From Corticium candelabrum (Eukaryota > Porifera > Homoscleromorpha > Homosclerophorida > Plakinidae), in assembly GCF_963422355.1 (NCBI RefSeq), contig NC_085103.1:2505731-2569730 (forward strand): a stretch of DNA of 64,000 nt. Direction: 5' to 3'. Shown here piece after piece: positions 24,927 to 34,370 of this stretch. Under the pieces are notes generated by a model. The model did no database searches and was not told the DNA's origin. It was given only the letters and a program-made list of their open reading frames with translations. Made by a program: the position numbers and the translations under genes. How positions within the stretch are numbered: the first letter of the stretch is position 1; the number at the start of each line of letters is the position of its first letter.

Positions 24927-25285
24927 ACACACACAGTATACTTGGGCTCTACATATTAATTAATACCGGTACCGTAGGCAATGCATACACGACTCTGCTA
25001 TAGGTACTATCCTCGGAATCCCAGACTTGCGACTTCCTAAATATTTTGCAGTTACTTTTTAAGATTCTACTTGTTTAATATGCACAACTCAGTATAGTAT
25101 AAATTTTCTATACCTTGTGGTGAAGTACGGTGTGACTCGATATCTCTTGGGTTGACGCCTTGGCTAGGATCAACGCCAGCCATGACCATAGTAAGCTTTC
25201 GTTTCAATTTAGGTGGAAGTTGAGTCGTATCTCTGAGATATTGTCTGTAGGGTCCCCGTTTTCGTCCTCGTCCTTTAGAGTCCAT
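20667..25285 (-). CDS. EnSpm/CACTA-type transposase, ten exons, intact
   Basis: Exons on the minus strand: 25285-25114, 24203-23583, 23523-23295, 23254-23115, 22896-22412, 22338-22245, 22110-21913, 21828-21671, 21599-21487 and 21204-20667. They total 2748 nt (915 aa) with every phase matching and no stop. Exon 1 is basic (MDSKGRGRKRGPYRQYL). Exon 2 has a zinc-binding-like CSVCEDLLP...CPRPEC. Exons 4-5 carry WFKPSKPP, CDLPARAMV and HNGICACIYC. The conserved GVAIDYMHVVCLGVTRNLLE follows, then RLLSIAPADIIIRTPR, VYYCLLVAACR-like and STFWFESLNG blocks. These are the order and motifs of animal EnSpm transposases related to the plant Transposase_21 family. Introns hold TA, TG, ATGT and AC microsatellites. 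An intact frame means it is young, or is kept as a host gene. Confidence 0.8.
21266..21478. repeat. TA-rich microsatellites
   Basis: Two long (TA)n tracts lie in the last intron of the EnSpm transposase gene. Confidence 0.95.
22153..22220. repeat. (TG)n microsatellite
   Basis: A nearly pure TG tract of about 68 nt lies in an intron of the transposase gene. Confidence 0.95.
22984..23050. repeat. (ATGT)n microsatellite
   Basis: Tetranucleotide ATGT repeats lie in an intron of the transposase gene. Confidence 0.95.
24204..25113 (-). other. First intron of the EnSpm transposase gene
   Basis: A GTATAG donor follows exon 1 and a TTACCAG acceptor precedes exon 2. It contains an AC microsatellite at about 24862-24943. 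No coding exon was seen. Confidence 0.6.
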
Positions 25286-25623
25286 TAGTGAGGATCTGAA
25301 GTTTGCACCTGTGTACAGATCGAGTTATTGGGCGCCATCCAACAACCAATTAGTTGTTAATTAATAGCAATTAATTGCTGTCGGGTGCCACCTGCCGTAG
25401 AGCTATAGTGCATGCTATCTGCACGTGAAAAGGGAAGTGGCAAAACTTGTAGCCAATCAGCGAACGACAGATGGTTCACCCCATCAGACGCGGGACAGCA
25501 GAAGGCAACTTTCTGTGACACGTACGCGGCAGCTCTAGTTCGGGAGCACCTTTCTAGTTAGTAAAGGACTGTTGGTCTATTGCTAATGTCTGCGATTCAG
25601 TGTGGACTTTCTAGAGCTTTACA
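25286..25623. promoter_or_regulatory. Shared head-to-head promoter region
   Basis: Only 338 bp separate the start codons of the EnSpm transposase (minus) and the BEN gene (plus). A CCAAT box (CCAATCAG at 25453) lies about midway. No TATA box is evident. The layout suggests a bidirectional promoter; this is inferred from spacing. Confidence 0.5.
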
Positions 25624-28600
25624 ATGTCCAATCTGAAATCGACTACTAATGCTGCTGGAAAACTTCCGAAAAGTCGTCAGCGGAAAAAACCGTCCATGCT
25701 GCAGGATTTTGACGTGGAGGACTGCCCAACGTGGGACGGTGAGCCTAACGTATAGACAATCCACATGTACACGTATACGTGCAGATATATGTAGACATTG
25801 CAGCCCACGAGTCTAACTAACTTAGTAAGCGCGTGTTTCCCGCCACTGCATGACTCGTGCTTTCATGCAGTTTCGGAATCAACGGATCAACGGTCTGTCA
25901 CAGTTGAGTTTCAAGAGGATGGACGACGGAAATGTGTGTCGGACACAAAGGTTTGGAAACTGCAGAAAATGGACGAAGACTCCGATGAAGATCTGAAGTT
26001 TGACGATCTTCAGAAAGGGGACGTGGTTATGGCATACTGGAGCCCCAACAGGGCATACTATCCGGCTACATTAGTCAAAACCACAGAGGAAGGTGCCAGG
26101 CCAGAATATGTACTCTCTAGTACGAGACATGTATATGCATATTAGATTTGTGCATGAATAGGTAATTCTACCCGTGAGAGTGTAAAACGACAGCTCTGTC
26201 TCGACAAAGAGGTACAGTAGATCTAAAGTATATGCATGGCCGTATGTGCATCATCACTGAACAGCTGTTCGATCATGTTTGCTGTAGGAACTTCAAGAGA
26301 TGGAAAAATCCAAAAAACACAAAAAGAAGAGTCAGAAATCAGCAAAAGTAGCAGCTTTGAGCGCCCGAAATAGTAGTCTCTTGCAATCTGAGCCAACAGA
26401 GGACATGAAAGTACTCGTATTTGCATTTGTTAGAATAAACAGAGATATAATTCTATTTTCAGATACAGACATATCATTCCTCTACAACATCCACAACTTC
26501 TGTTTCTTCCAAGCAGGTTTGTGCATTTCTGGGATTTCCTTCTATGTGCATTATGGAAATACATAACTCATGTCCTTTTCAGACAGCAACACAATGGAAT
26601 GATTCAAGACAGGTATACTAGATATTGCCTGTATCCAATTTTTAGTAAACTATAAGTGCTCTCATTTCTTGACAAGGATACACAGGAAGTCACTAGAGAT
26701 ACGCAACGGGAGCCCAGCACATCTGATATTCTCCTCCAGTCTGACGAGGTATACTTCTTACTAATGTCATTACAAAATGTCAGATGTTTAATTTTTGGTG
26801 CAATATTTTATAGCAATCTTCTACAAACGTTACTCTAGTGGCAATATTTGATGCCATAACAACGCTCCAGGAGATCCTAATTCCCATGTCAGAGAGGTTA
26901 GCAAGAGTTGAGAGTCTCTTAACAGCATCCTCAAATCAGGTTATTGAATTTAGTTAATTTTCTTAATGCCTCTCCATTTATGTGCATCTTCTATTACTAC
27001 CCTTCTGTCTCTCTGTCTGTTAGTCTGTCTTTCTGCCTCTCTATTAGTCTGTCTGTCTGTTAATCTGTCTGTTGGTAAGTCTGTCTATCCGTTTCTGTCT
27101 GTTCGTCTGTCTGTCTGCCTATTAGTATGTCTGTCTGTCTGTCTGCCTATTAGTATGTCTGTCTGTCTGTCTGTATGTATGTATGTATGTCAGTCTGTAT
27201 GTCTGTGTGTCTGCCTGTTAGTATGTCTGTCTGTCTGTCTGTCTGCCTGTCTGGCTGGCTATATATATATATATATTAGTCTGTCTGTCTGTTAGCCTGT
27301 TAGTCTGTTAATGTCTAGCTGGCTGGCTGTATCTGTCTGTATGTGTGTATCATTGTATGTATGTATGTATGTATGTATGCATGCATGTATGTATTACCGT
27401 ATCTATGTATCTATGTATCTATGTTGCATGTATGTCTGTTAACCTGTTGATTTGTCTGTCTGTCTGTCTGTGTCTGTCCCGGATGTTGACTATGGCGCTC
27501 CTGTCGTTTTGAATGCGCCCGCTGACGGATTTGTGTTGGCTTCTATTCAGTTTAGCAGCATTTATCTTGCCTTCTAATGCTGTAATGGCCAGCATACGTT
27601 GCCCTATTGCTGGTTGCAACTGGGAGAACACGTTCAAACGGGTTCTTGCACACATTAGGAGTTTCCACAGGCCTGACGATTGTCCAGAAGCTTTCATTCA
27701 AGAACATGGGTTATCTAAATGTCCTAAGTGTTCTCAGTGGTTCCTCAAGATCCATCAACACACATCCAGATGTTGTTCGTCTTCCATATGCGTTGACCAC
27801 ACCCAAACTTCATCACAAGAACCTGCTAAGGCGTCTACACATCCTGATAAGTCTTCTGCTGGTGTTGAATTGGAGGCAAACTTCCAATCTGACAGGGAGG
27901 CTGAGGCATGGAGGCTGATTGACTCTCTGACCACGGAAGCCATATTGGATTGGATGCCACCACGAACTGTGCAGAATGTAACACCTGGTCTTCGAGGTTT
28001 GTTTCATGACTGCTGTCTTGTTCCTTTGAGGAAGATTGAAGATGACCCTACCAGTGATAGAGGATGGAAACTCCTTCTTCTGCTTCCTAGAATGCTTCTC
28101 CAACCACATGCTAGAGGTGGCAAAGTAGGTACAAGAGAAGTCAAGGCCATCTACAATCGCTTTTTGCAGTTTCACTGGCATGAACTGATTCATCTACGTG
28201 GAGGATCGAATAGATCTCGCTCTACCTCAGGCCCAGATCAGAGAAAGAAGGCTGCCATGCGTCTGATTCAGTGTGGTGAGATGTCTCGAGCTTCACAAAT
28301 TTTGACTAGTCAGGGTCTTGCTCCTACTACTGATGACACTGTAAGCAAGCTCTCAAGCAAACATCCTAAGCGAAGGACATCTCAGTTGTCTCACGATGAT
28401 TTTCACGAGCAAGAGAAATCAGAGCATCCTTTTTCTTTAAAGAAGGAAGCTTATTTTGAGGCCATAAGGAAGGCACCCAGAGGAAGTGGAGCAGGGCCTT
28501 CTGGTTGGCGATATGAACATCTTCGTGGGCTCCTGGAGAATGATTTGACTTGTAACTTGTTCTATGGAGTGTGCTCGCTCATTGCAGATGGTAAAGTTCC

Positions 28601-30805
28601 GGATTCAGTTCTGCCACTTCTGACAGCATCTCGACTCATTGCCTTACCAAAAGCAAATTCTGATGTAAGACCGATTGCCATCGGTGAAGCTATCAGGAGA
28701 ATTACAGCTAAGGCTCTGTGTATTCAGCTGAATGAATCTTTCTGCTCCTACTTTTCCCCCATACAACATGGCATTGCTACACGTGGTGGGGCAGAGTTAT
28801 TGATACACCACATTTCGTTTCTCATGGAGAGCAATCCCGACTGTTCAGTTCTCTCTACGGATGTAAAAAACGCCTTTAACTCGGTATCAAGGGATAGCAT
28901 ACTCAAAGAATCAAAGAAGAACTTTCCTGAAATCTATGCCCATGTGAGACAAATGTATGATAGACCAAGTACTTTGATATATGTCAACGGTCAGGGGACG
29001 GTGAAATTGCAGTCAGAAGAAGGTGTCCATCAGGGTGACCCCCTTGGACCAGTTTTGTTCTCGGCAGCATTACACCCCATTGTAACAGTTATTCAGAATA
29101 ACCACCCGGGCATTACGCTTTTGGCATATCTGGATGATGTCTATGTTCTGGGACCACCAAAAGATGCTTTAGCAGTTCTTTTGGATTTGAAGGCATCCCT
29201 TTCTGAGATCGGTCTAGAAATCAAAGATGAAAAATGCAAATTGTATTTTCCCACTGCTCCTGATAATTTCAGCGCTGGTGTCCCAGTTAGCAAAGATGGA
29301 ATCGACGTGTTGGGGTCACCTGTAGGCAATCATGATTATGTTCAGTCTAGGTGCCTGGCTGTGGCTAACATGGGCAGCTCGTTGTGTTCAAAGCTACTTG
29401 AACTTGACGACCCTCAGTGTGGCCTCCTTTTGCTCAGACATTGTCATGTCCCCAGGCTGAATTTTTTGGCTAGGACTGTGCCACCTGACAGGTTACTGCA
29501 TGCAGCTGTTTGTCATGACCACCTTACAAGGGCTACTTTCACTGACATGGTTGGTTTGAACGAATTGGATGACACCGGATGGAGCCAGGCCACTCTGAAG
29601 GTCGGGTTCGGCGGATTTGGCTTATCATCAACTCAGAAGATGGCTCACCTAGCATTTCTGGCGTCATGGGCACACTCTTTGAAAGAACTGCCATTGAGAT
29701 TTCCACCTCTGAAAGATCGTTTAGAACGGTTTATTGAAGGTAGCAATACAGGACAACTTATTCGTACATTGGTGGCAAAACTACCACCCAAGTCGGGTGC
29801 AGATGATGACGAGCAGTTTCACACCTTAGAGCAGATGACAGAATACCCTAGAAAATTGCAACATCGCCTGACGGTAGACGCTTCTCATAAACGATCAGAA
29901 GAAGTTATCAAAAGCATGAACTCAGAGAGACATGTTGCAAGGATCAGGTCCTTACACGGAAAAGGAGCTGGAGCATGGCTAGAGGTAATACCAACTTCAG
30001 ACAAGAACGCACTGAAGCCGAATGAATTTCGTGTAGCGTCTTGTATGAGGTTGGGTGCTGGTTTGCCTTTCAGCCGGCTGCTTAAGACGTGTGACTGTGG
30101 AACTGAGCTGGATCGCGAGGGCTACCACCTTTTGACATGTAAATATGGAGGTGGACCTGTGTGGACGCATAACTCCATAGTGTCTGCATGGAGTGATTGC
30201 CTAAGCGATTTACTCATTCCCCATCAAATAGAACCGAGACAGCGATTTGTAGACAACGAAAACCGGCCTGACATCACGCTTTACGACACTGACACTGGGA
30301 TCACAAAAGAATGTGATGTTTCGATAGCTCACCCTTGGAGCAAAGACATTATTAAAGGTGCAGCCAGAGAAGGTGGCCATGCAGCAGCTAAACGAGAGGC
30401 AGCAAAGTCAAAAAAATACTCAGAGGAATCGCTTGCGGATGGATCGAAGCCTATAGTTGTCCCACTCGTCTTTGAACACTTCGGCAGGTGGGGCTTAAAG
30501 GCTGACGAGCTGATGAATGAACTGGGGAAGAAGGCGAGAGGCTTTGATGGAAGAAGAATTGCGGTAGAGTTTAAAACCTTCTGGAGGAAAAGACTGTCTA
30601 TTACTCTTCAAAAATGCAACAGCAGAGTGATTTTGCGGAAGCTGTCAAGGCTTTCTGTGCGCTCATTAGGAGATGACAGTGTTTTGGGAGTAGATAGAGA
30701 CATTCAGTGTTTTACTCATTAGCAATAGTCTCGGACTACAAGTAGAACATTTCATTTTAACAATAACTGTTTGTAGTAGTGAAGATTGTTGACAATAAAC
30801 TTGAT

Positions 30806-30836
<31 letters not shown>

Positions 30837-31327
30837 CATGGAATCTATGTTACATGTATGTCTGTTAATCTGTTAATTTGTCTGTCTGTCTGTCTGTCTG
30901 TCTGCCTCATGGAATCTATGTTACATGTATGTCTGTTATTCTGTTAATTTGTCTGTCTGTCTGTCTGTCTCATGGAATATATAAGCACATATTTCTTTGC
31001 AGTTACATGCAGTTGTATAAGATCAATGCATTTGATCCTATGGACCTTAATTAATTCTCAGCATCAATCCCATACAATTACAACATCAAAATTTGTGTTA
31101 CCTGTGAAGTTTGCTTGCTTGTCTTTCTGTCTGTCTGTCTGTCTGTCTGTCTCAAGGAATAAGCACAAATTTCAATGCAGTCACATGCAGTTGTATAAGA
31201 TTGATGCATTTGATCCTAAGGACCTTAAGTCTCTCCATCAATCCCATACAAATTCCAGCATCAAAATTTGTGTGTATTGCCTGTGGAGCTTGCTTGCCTG
31301 TCTGTCTGTCTGTCTGTCCGTCTGTCC

Positions 31328-31358
<31 letters not shown>

Positions 31359-32803
31359 ACTGTTTGTCTGCTACTGTCTCTCGGCTGTGACTCTTTCCCT
31401 GTCTGCCTGCCTGCAATAAGTGCACACTCCCGTGCTACATTTTGCAAGAGATTAGTACAGAAGCTGGCCTATTCGATTCCCTATACCTACTTTGGAACTA
31501 GTATGATGAATGGGTCATCATTCTGCATCAATCCCATACAAATTACAGCATCAGCATTGTGCTTATTCTTGTGCTTGTTTCCCTGCTTTCCTGTCTGCCT
31601 GCCTGCCGGTCCCACATGGAATGTATACACTATTCCCGAGTTATTTGGGTATTTATGAGATACAGGAGATACAGGAAGCTTTTCCATTCGATCTCTCATA
31701 CCTCATATGGAAATAGCTTGGGGAATTGGTCATCTTCTTGCATCATCCCATGCAAATTTAAGCATCAAAAAGTTGTGCTTTTTCCTTTGCTTGTTTGCTT
31801 GCATGGCAGTCTGTTGTCAGTCACTGTCTCTGAGCTGTGCTCTAGCTGTCCCTATCCCTGACTGTTACTATTGCATGGTCTGTCTGTCTCTATATCTGTC
31901 TGCCAGTGCGTCCTCACTTAAATAAATACTGTTTTATCTGCCCGTATCATTGCCTAGCTGTTTCAAATGGAATAAGCACAAATCTCCGTCCTGGAATTTT
32001 ATGTGACCCATTTCACATACTATCTTATTTGGGATTAGTATATGAAGACTGGGCAAACTTCCTGCATTAATTAATATTGTACACAAATTCCAGTATATGA
32101 ATTTGTGCACACTATCTGCCTGTCTGTCTTTCTGTTTCATGGCTATATCTGTTTGATGTTTCTCTTCGTCTTTAGTAGTATGCTTTCCTGATACGTTGTA
32201 TGCATACTATGATAGGTCTAATAGATGACTTTCTGTTTGCACAGTCAGTTCAATCTCCTGCATCTCTACAAGTACCAAGCACATACCAAGAGAAATTTTC
32301 TCCAAGTTCTCAGGCGCTGCTGTCTCCTTCTAATGTGTTCACCGATGAAGGTCAATGTGATGCAAAAAGTTGGTTGATTGGCCTGAAGTTGATTATTATA
32401 GCACATGTGTCTTATTACAGCTACAGTCTTCTTGGGTGATCCAAGTTTAGAAGTAAAAGTGAGCAGGAAGGCTCTAGTTAGAGCCTCTGTGAAAGCTGGG
32501 AGAAGGAACCAGCTGGCATTGAACTTACTGGACCTTCTATTTGAACAGAAAACCTTGGCAGAGTCCACAGTCAATGGTACGAGAGATGGCAGCAAGAAGG
32601 CACTGGACAGCACCATCATTGACGCCATCAAAAGTAATAAAGGAATAGCATATAGTCTGTCTGGAATCTGATCCAATGTCCGCTTACTACATATAGGTCA
32701 CTGCTTTGAAAAGTTTCCCGTGACAAGCGCAGAAACGCCCAAGGAAGCCATGCAAAGACTAACAAAGTCCATCACTGACAAGTGCACTTCTCTTGCAAAA
32801 TAA
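25624..32803 (+). CDS. BEN-domain protein with Tudor-like N-terminus, ten exons, intact
   Basis: Exons: 25624-25738, 25871-26109, 26288-26410, 26463-26516, 26583-26612, 26677-26748, 26814-26939, 32245-32350, 32421-32633 and 32697-32803. They total 1185 nt (394 aa) with matching phases. Exon 2 has KGDVVMAYWSPNRAYYPATL, like a Tudor fold. Exon 3 is a Lys-rich coil. Exons 4-8 are Ser/Thr-rich. Exon 9 is a BEN domain: VFLGDPSLEV, GRRNQLALNLLDLLF and STVNGTRDGSKKALDS. A BEN domain suggests DNA binding. It is divergent from the EnSpm transposase and inside the same proposed element, so it may be the element's second protein that binds the end arrays (inference). Intron 7 (5.3 kb) holds an R2-like retrotransposon. 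It could instead be a host gene. Confidence 0.75.
26996..27479 (+). repeat. TCTG/ATGT microsatellite and minisatellite, left part
   Basis: Tracts of GTCT and ATGT with interspersed units (ATCTATGTTGCATGTATGTC) lie in BEN intron 7, directly left of the R2-like element. Confidence 0.9.
27480..30806 (+). mobile_element. R2/NeSL-like non-LTR retrotransposon inside a TCTG array
   Basis: The element begins after the TCTG tract (about 27480, CCCGGATGTTGACTATGG) and ends after GACAATAAACTTGAT at about 30806, where TCTG repeats resume. The same minisatellite unit flanks both sides, so the insertion is clean. UTRs are short, about 105 and 84 nt. No poly(A) tail is seen, as for many R2-type elements. 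Confidence 0.75.
27585..30722 (+). CDS. R2-like ORF: zinc fingers, reverse transcriptase, restriction-like endonuclease
   Basis: The frame is uninterrupted for 1045 aa from ATG 27585; an earlier ATG at 27513 is in frame, but its extra 24 residues are hydrophobic and precede the finger. N-terminal fingers are CPIAGCNWENTF with HIRSFH, and CPKCSQWF with H and C ligands. Reverse transcriptase motifs are GSGAGPSGWRYEHL (about residue 300), DVKNAFNSVS (about 425), GVHQGDPLGPVLF (about 480) and the catalytic YLDD (515). C-terminally a CCHC-like motif starts CDCGTEL (about 836), ending HLLTC. An endonuclease core, RPDITLYD followed by ECDV, comes next. This is the domain order of R2/NeSL-type elements, which nick a specific target and prime reverse transcription there. 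It looks complete and possibly active. Confidence 0.85.
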   Translation: MASIRCPIAGCNWENTFKRVLAHIRSFHRPDDCPEAFIQEHGLSKCPKCSQWFLKIHQHTSRCCSSSICVDHTQTSSQEPAKASTHPDKSSAGVELEANFQSDREAEAWRLIDSLTTEAILDWMPPRTVQNVTPGLRGLFHDCCLVPLRKIEDDPTSDRGWKLLLLLPRMLLQPHARGGKVGTREVKAIYNRFLQFHWHELIHLRGGSNRSRSTSGPDQRKKAAMRLIQCGEMSRASQILTSQGLAPTTDDTVSKLSSKHPKRRTSQLSHDDFHEQEKSEHPFSLKKEAYFEAIRKAPRGSGAGPSGWRYEHLRGLLENDLTCNLFYGVCSLIADGKVPDSVLPLLTASRLIALPKANSDVRPIAIGEAIRRITAKALCIQLNESFCSYFSPIQHGIATRGGAELLIHHISFLMESNPDCSVLSTDVKNAFNSVSRDSILKESKKNFPEIYAHVRQMYDRPSTLIYVNGQGTVKLQSEEGVHQGDPLGPVLFSAALHPIVTVIQNNHPGITLLAYLDDVYVLGPPKDALAVLLDLKASLSEIGLEIKDEKCKLYFPTAPDNFSAGVPVSKDGIDVLGSPVGNHDYVQSRCLAVANMGSSLCSKLLELDDPQCGLLLLRHCHVPRLNFLARTVPPDRLLHAAVCHDHLTRATFTDMVGLNELDDTGWSQATLKVGFGGFGLSSTQKMAHLAFLASWAHSLKELPLRFPPLKDRLERFIEGSNTGQLIRTLVAKLPPKSGADDDEQFHTLEQMTEYPRKLQHRLTVDASHKRSEEVIKSMNSERHVARIRSLHGKGAGAWLEVIPTSDKNALKPNEFRVASCMRLGAGLPFSRLLKTCDCGTELDREGYHLLTCKYGGGPVWTHNSIVSAWSDCLSDLLIPHQIEPRQRFVDNENRPDITLYDTDTGITKECDVSIAHPWSKDIIKGAAREGGHAAAKREAAKSKKYSEESLADGSKPIVVPLVFEHFGRWGLKADELMNELGKKARGFDGRRIAVEFKTFWRKRLSITLQKCNSRVILRKLSRLSVRSLGDDSVLGVDRDIQCFTH
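30807..32140 (+). repeat. TCTG tracts and degenerate 180-270-bp minisatellite
   Basis: At least five units share CATCAATCCCATACAAATT and GAATAAGCACAAAT and each ends in a TCTG tract. They fill the right part of BEN intron 7. Open frames rich in Cys, Leu and Ser here are repeat by-products. Confidence 0.85.
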
Positions 32804-32957
32804 ATCTAGTAACAACTATATAGCGGTTTTGTTTTGCATCGACTTTTACGGTTTGTTCTTCTTTGGCTTTGAAATATGGAAATAAATGCACGTGTATGAT
32901 ACCACGTAGGCGTGTACAGTGTACCATATATAGACGCGAGCAGTCCAGGGACCATGG

Positions 32958-33180
32958 GGTGCAATCCCATCACGGATTCACAGTGGGTCACCACGAATCC
33001 GCGTCGAATCCAGCCACGAACTCACAGTGGATCACCACGGATTCACGGTCAGTCACCGCAAATTCGACGCTACCTCGCCACGGAATCGCTGCGAGTCGCC
33101 GCGAAGTCACGACCAAATCTCTCCGCGAATTCGCGATGAGTCGCTTCGACAGACTCGCAGCGAATTCGACGCGAATCCGA
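32958..33180. repeat. Right array of GTGACTC/GCGAATTCG words
   Basis: Short words (CACGGATTCACAGTGGGTCA, GCGAGTCGCCGCGAAGTCAC) recur in both orientations. It starts 155 nt after the BEN stop and reaches the proposed right end. Confidence 0.65.
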
Positions 33181-33182
33181 GG

Positions 33183-33202
33183 CAGATTTTCGTCATGGGC
33201 AC
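33183..33202 (-). repeat. Candidate right terminal inverted repeat
   Basis: Read in reverse it is GCCCATGACGAAAATCTGCC, matching CCCATGACAAAATTCCG at 19618. Confidence 0.35.
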
Positions 33203-33722
33203 GTGCATTAGCACTCTCTATTCTAATTCTAGTGGCGTCTAGATCTACTGGGTTATTTGGGTTTTAGTAAACCTTCTTCGCTATTTGGTGATATCGATCG
33301 AGAGTGCTTAGATAATTTGTTTGAATTTGCAGAACAGACGATTGGTGGACAAGATCTACTAGATCTTGCGAAATGTGCGACAGCTGACCAGCTATTTATG
33401 TGTGGAGTTCAGACTGTGGGTCAAACAGCTGAAGTTGCAGCGCCTGTTGCGAGATGACACTGCTACTAGTAGCTCTGGCGACATCGAAAGCGCTCCCACG
33501 CCGATTTCAAGTTGTGTCGCAACCACCCCTTCTCCTGTAGCTAGAAGTTCGCCCACAACTCCCATAACACCGATAAAATCAACGCCACCTACTGACACAG
33601 ACCGCAAGCTGACCATCAGAGAAATAAAGGAGCTCAGTCACAGTACACGGAAGATCTTTCTAGCAACGTAATTCCTATACTGTACACTGTAGCAATAAGT
33701 TGTAAGTATGAGGATATAAATA

Positions 33723-34370
33723 CAGTCAAACCTCCCTTATCCGGACCTCTCACTTACGGACCCCTCCGTATACCGGACACTGAGCTAAAACCGAACGCAT
33801 GCGCAGTGACCAACACGTGCTCTATGGCGTCCAAGCAATCACGGAAACGGTCAGTTATTACTCTAGAGAAGAAGTTGGAGTTAATTAGTGAATTGGAAAA
33901 GGGGCAATCATTTCGACTAGTCTCTCAGCATTATAACATTCCGAAGTCAACGTTGGCTGACATCTGCAAAAGCAGAGACAAGATTTCACGCCATGTGTCA
34001 GGTAGTGAAATTCCAGACGTTGCAAAGAAGCGTCGAGTTGTAAAGGAGCCGCAGTTTGAGAAGATCGACGAGGCATGCTACATGTGGTTTGCGCAACAGA
34101 GAGCGAAGGGAGCCTCGGTGTCAGGACCTTTATTGCAAGAGAAAGCCTTGGCCCTCTTCGATGGTACAGAATAAAGTCACCGCATACTTTACCAAGTAAT
34201 TAGCCTTTTGACGTTTGTTGCGGGACACACGTACTATCAATGTATGTAGACTGCATCCTTAAGTTTATTACGTATTTGAGCATGCGCAGAATAGAATTCT
34301 CAGTTACGGACAATTCTAATATCCGGACAGCTACCGGTCCCGAAGTGTCCGGATAAGGGAGGTTTGACTG
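33723..34370 (+). mobile_element. Tigger/pogo-like element 2
   Basis: 648 bp, flanked by TA, with 24-bp perfect inverted ends (CAGTCAAACCTCCCTTATCC then GGAC). It is shorter than a full Tigger. Confidence 0.85.
33824..34174 (+). pseudogene. Tigger transposase N-terminal DNA-binding part
   Basis: A 116-codon open frame begins MASKQSRKRSVITLEKKLEL and continues with the CENP-B/psq-type helix-turn-helix (SQHYNIPKSTLADICKSRD) and the start of the second DNA-binding region (WFAQQRAKGASVSGPLLQEK). It stops at TAA 34174, before any DDE core. Such a truncated protein might still bind Tigger ends, but this is speculation. Confidence 0.7.

Larger units (their letters stand above)
19616..33202. mobile_element. 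Proposed two-gene EnSpm/CACTA-type composite element
   Basis: Left end CACCCATGACAAAATTC (19616) and right end, read in reverse from 33199, CCCATGACGAAAATCTG share 14 of 17 positions. Just inside each lies an array of short GTGACTC/GCGAATTCG words. Between are an intact EnSpm-type transposase and an intact divergent BEN gene. The ends are not the canonical CACTA and no target duplication was found, so the boundaries are an inference. It would be about 10.3 kb without the R2-like insertion. Confidence 0.45.

Noticed and set aside
26996..27480. CRISPR-like array
   Set aside because: Simple tetranucleotide repeats without unique spacers, in an animal genome.
30972..31658. 228-codon open frame right of the R2-like element
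   Set aside because: It spans TCTG tracts and minisatellite units; the Cys/Leu/Ser runs follow from the repeat.
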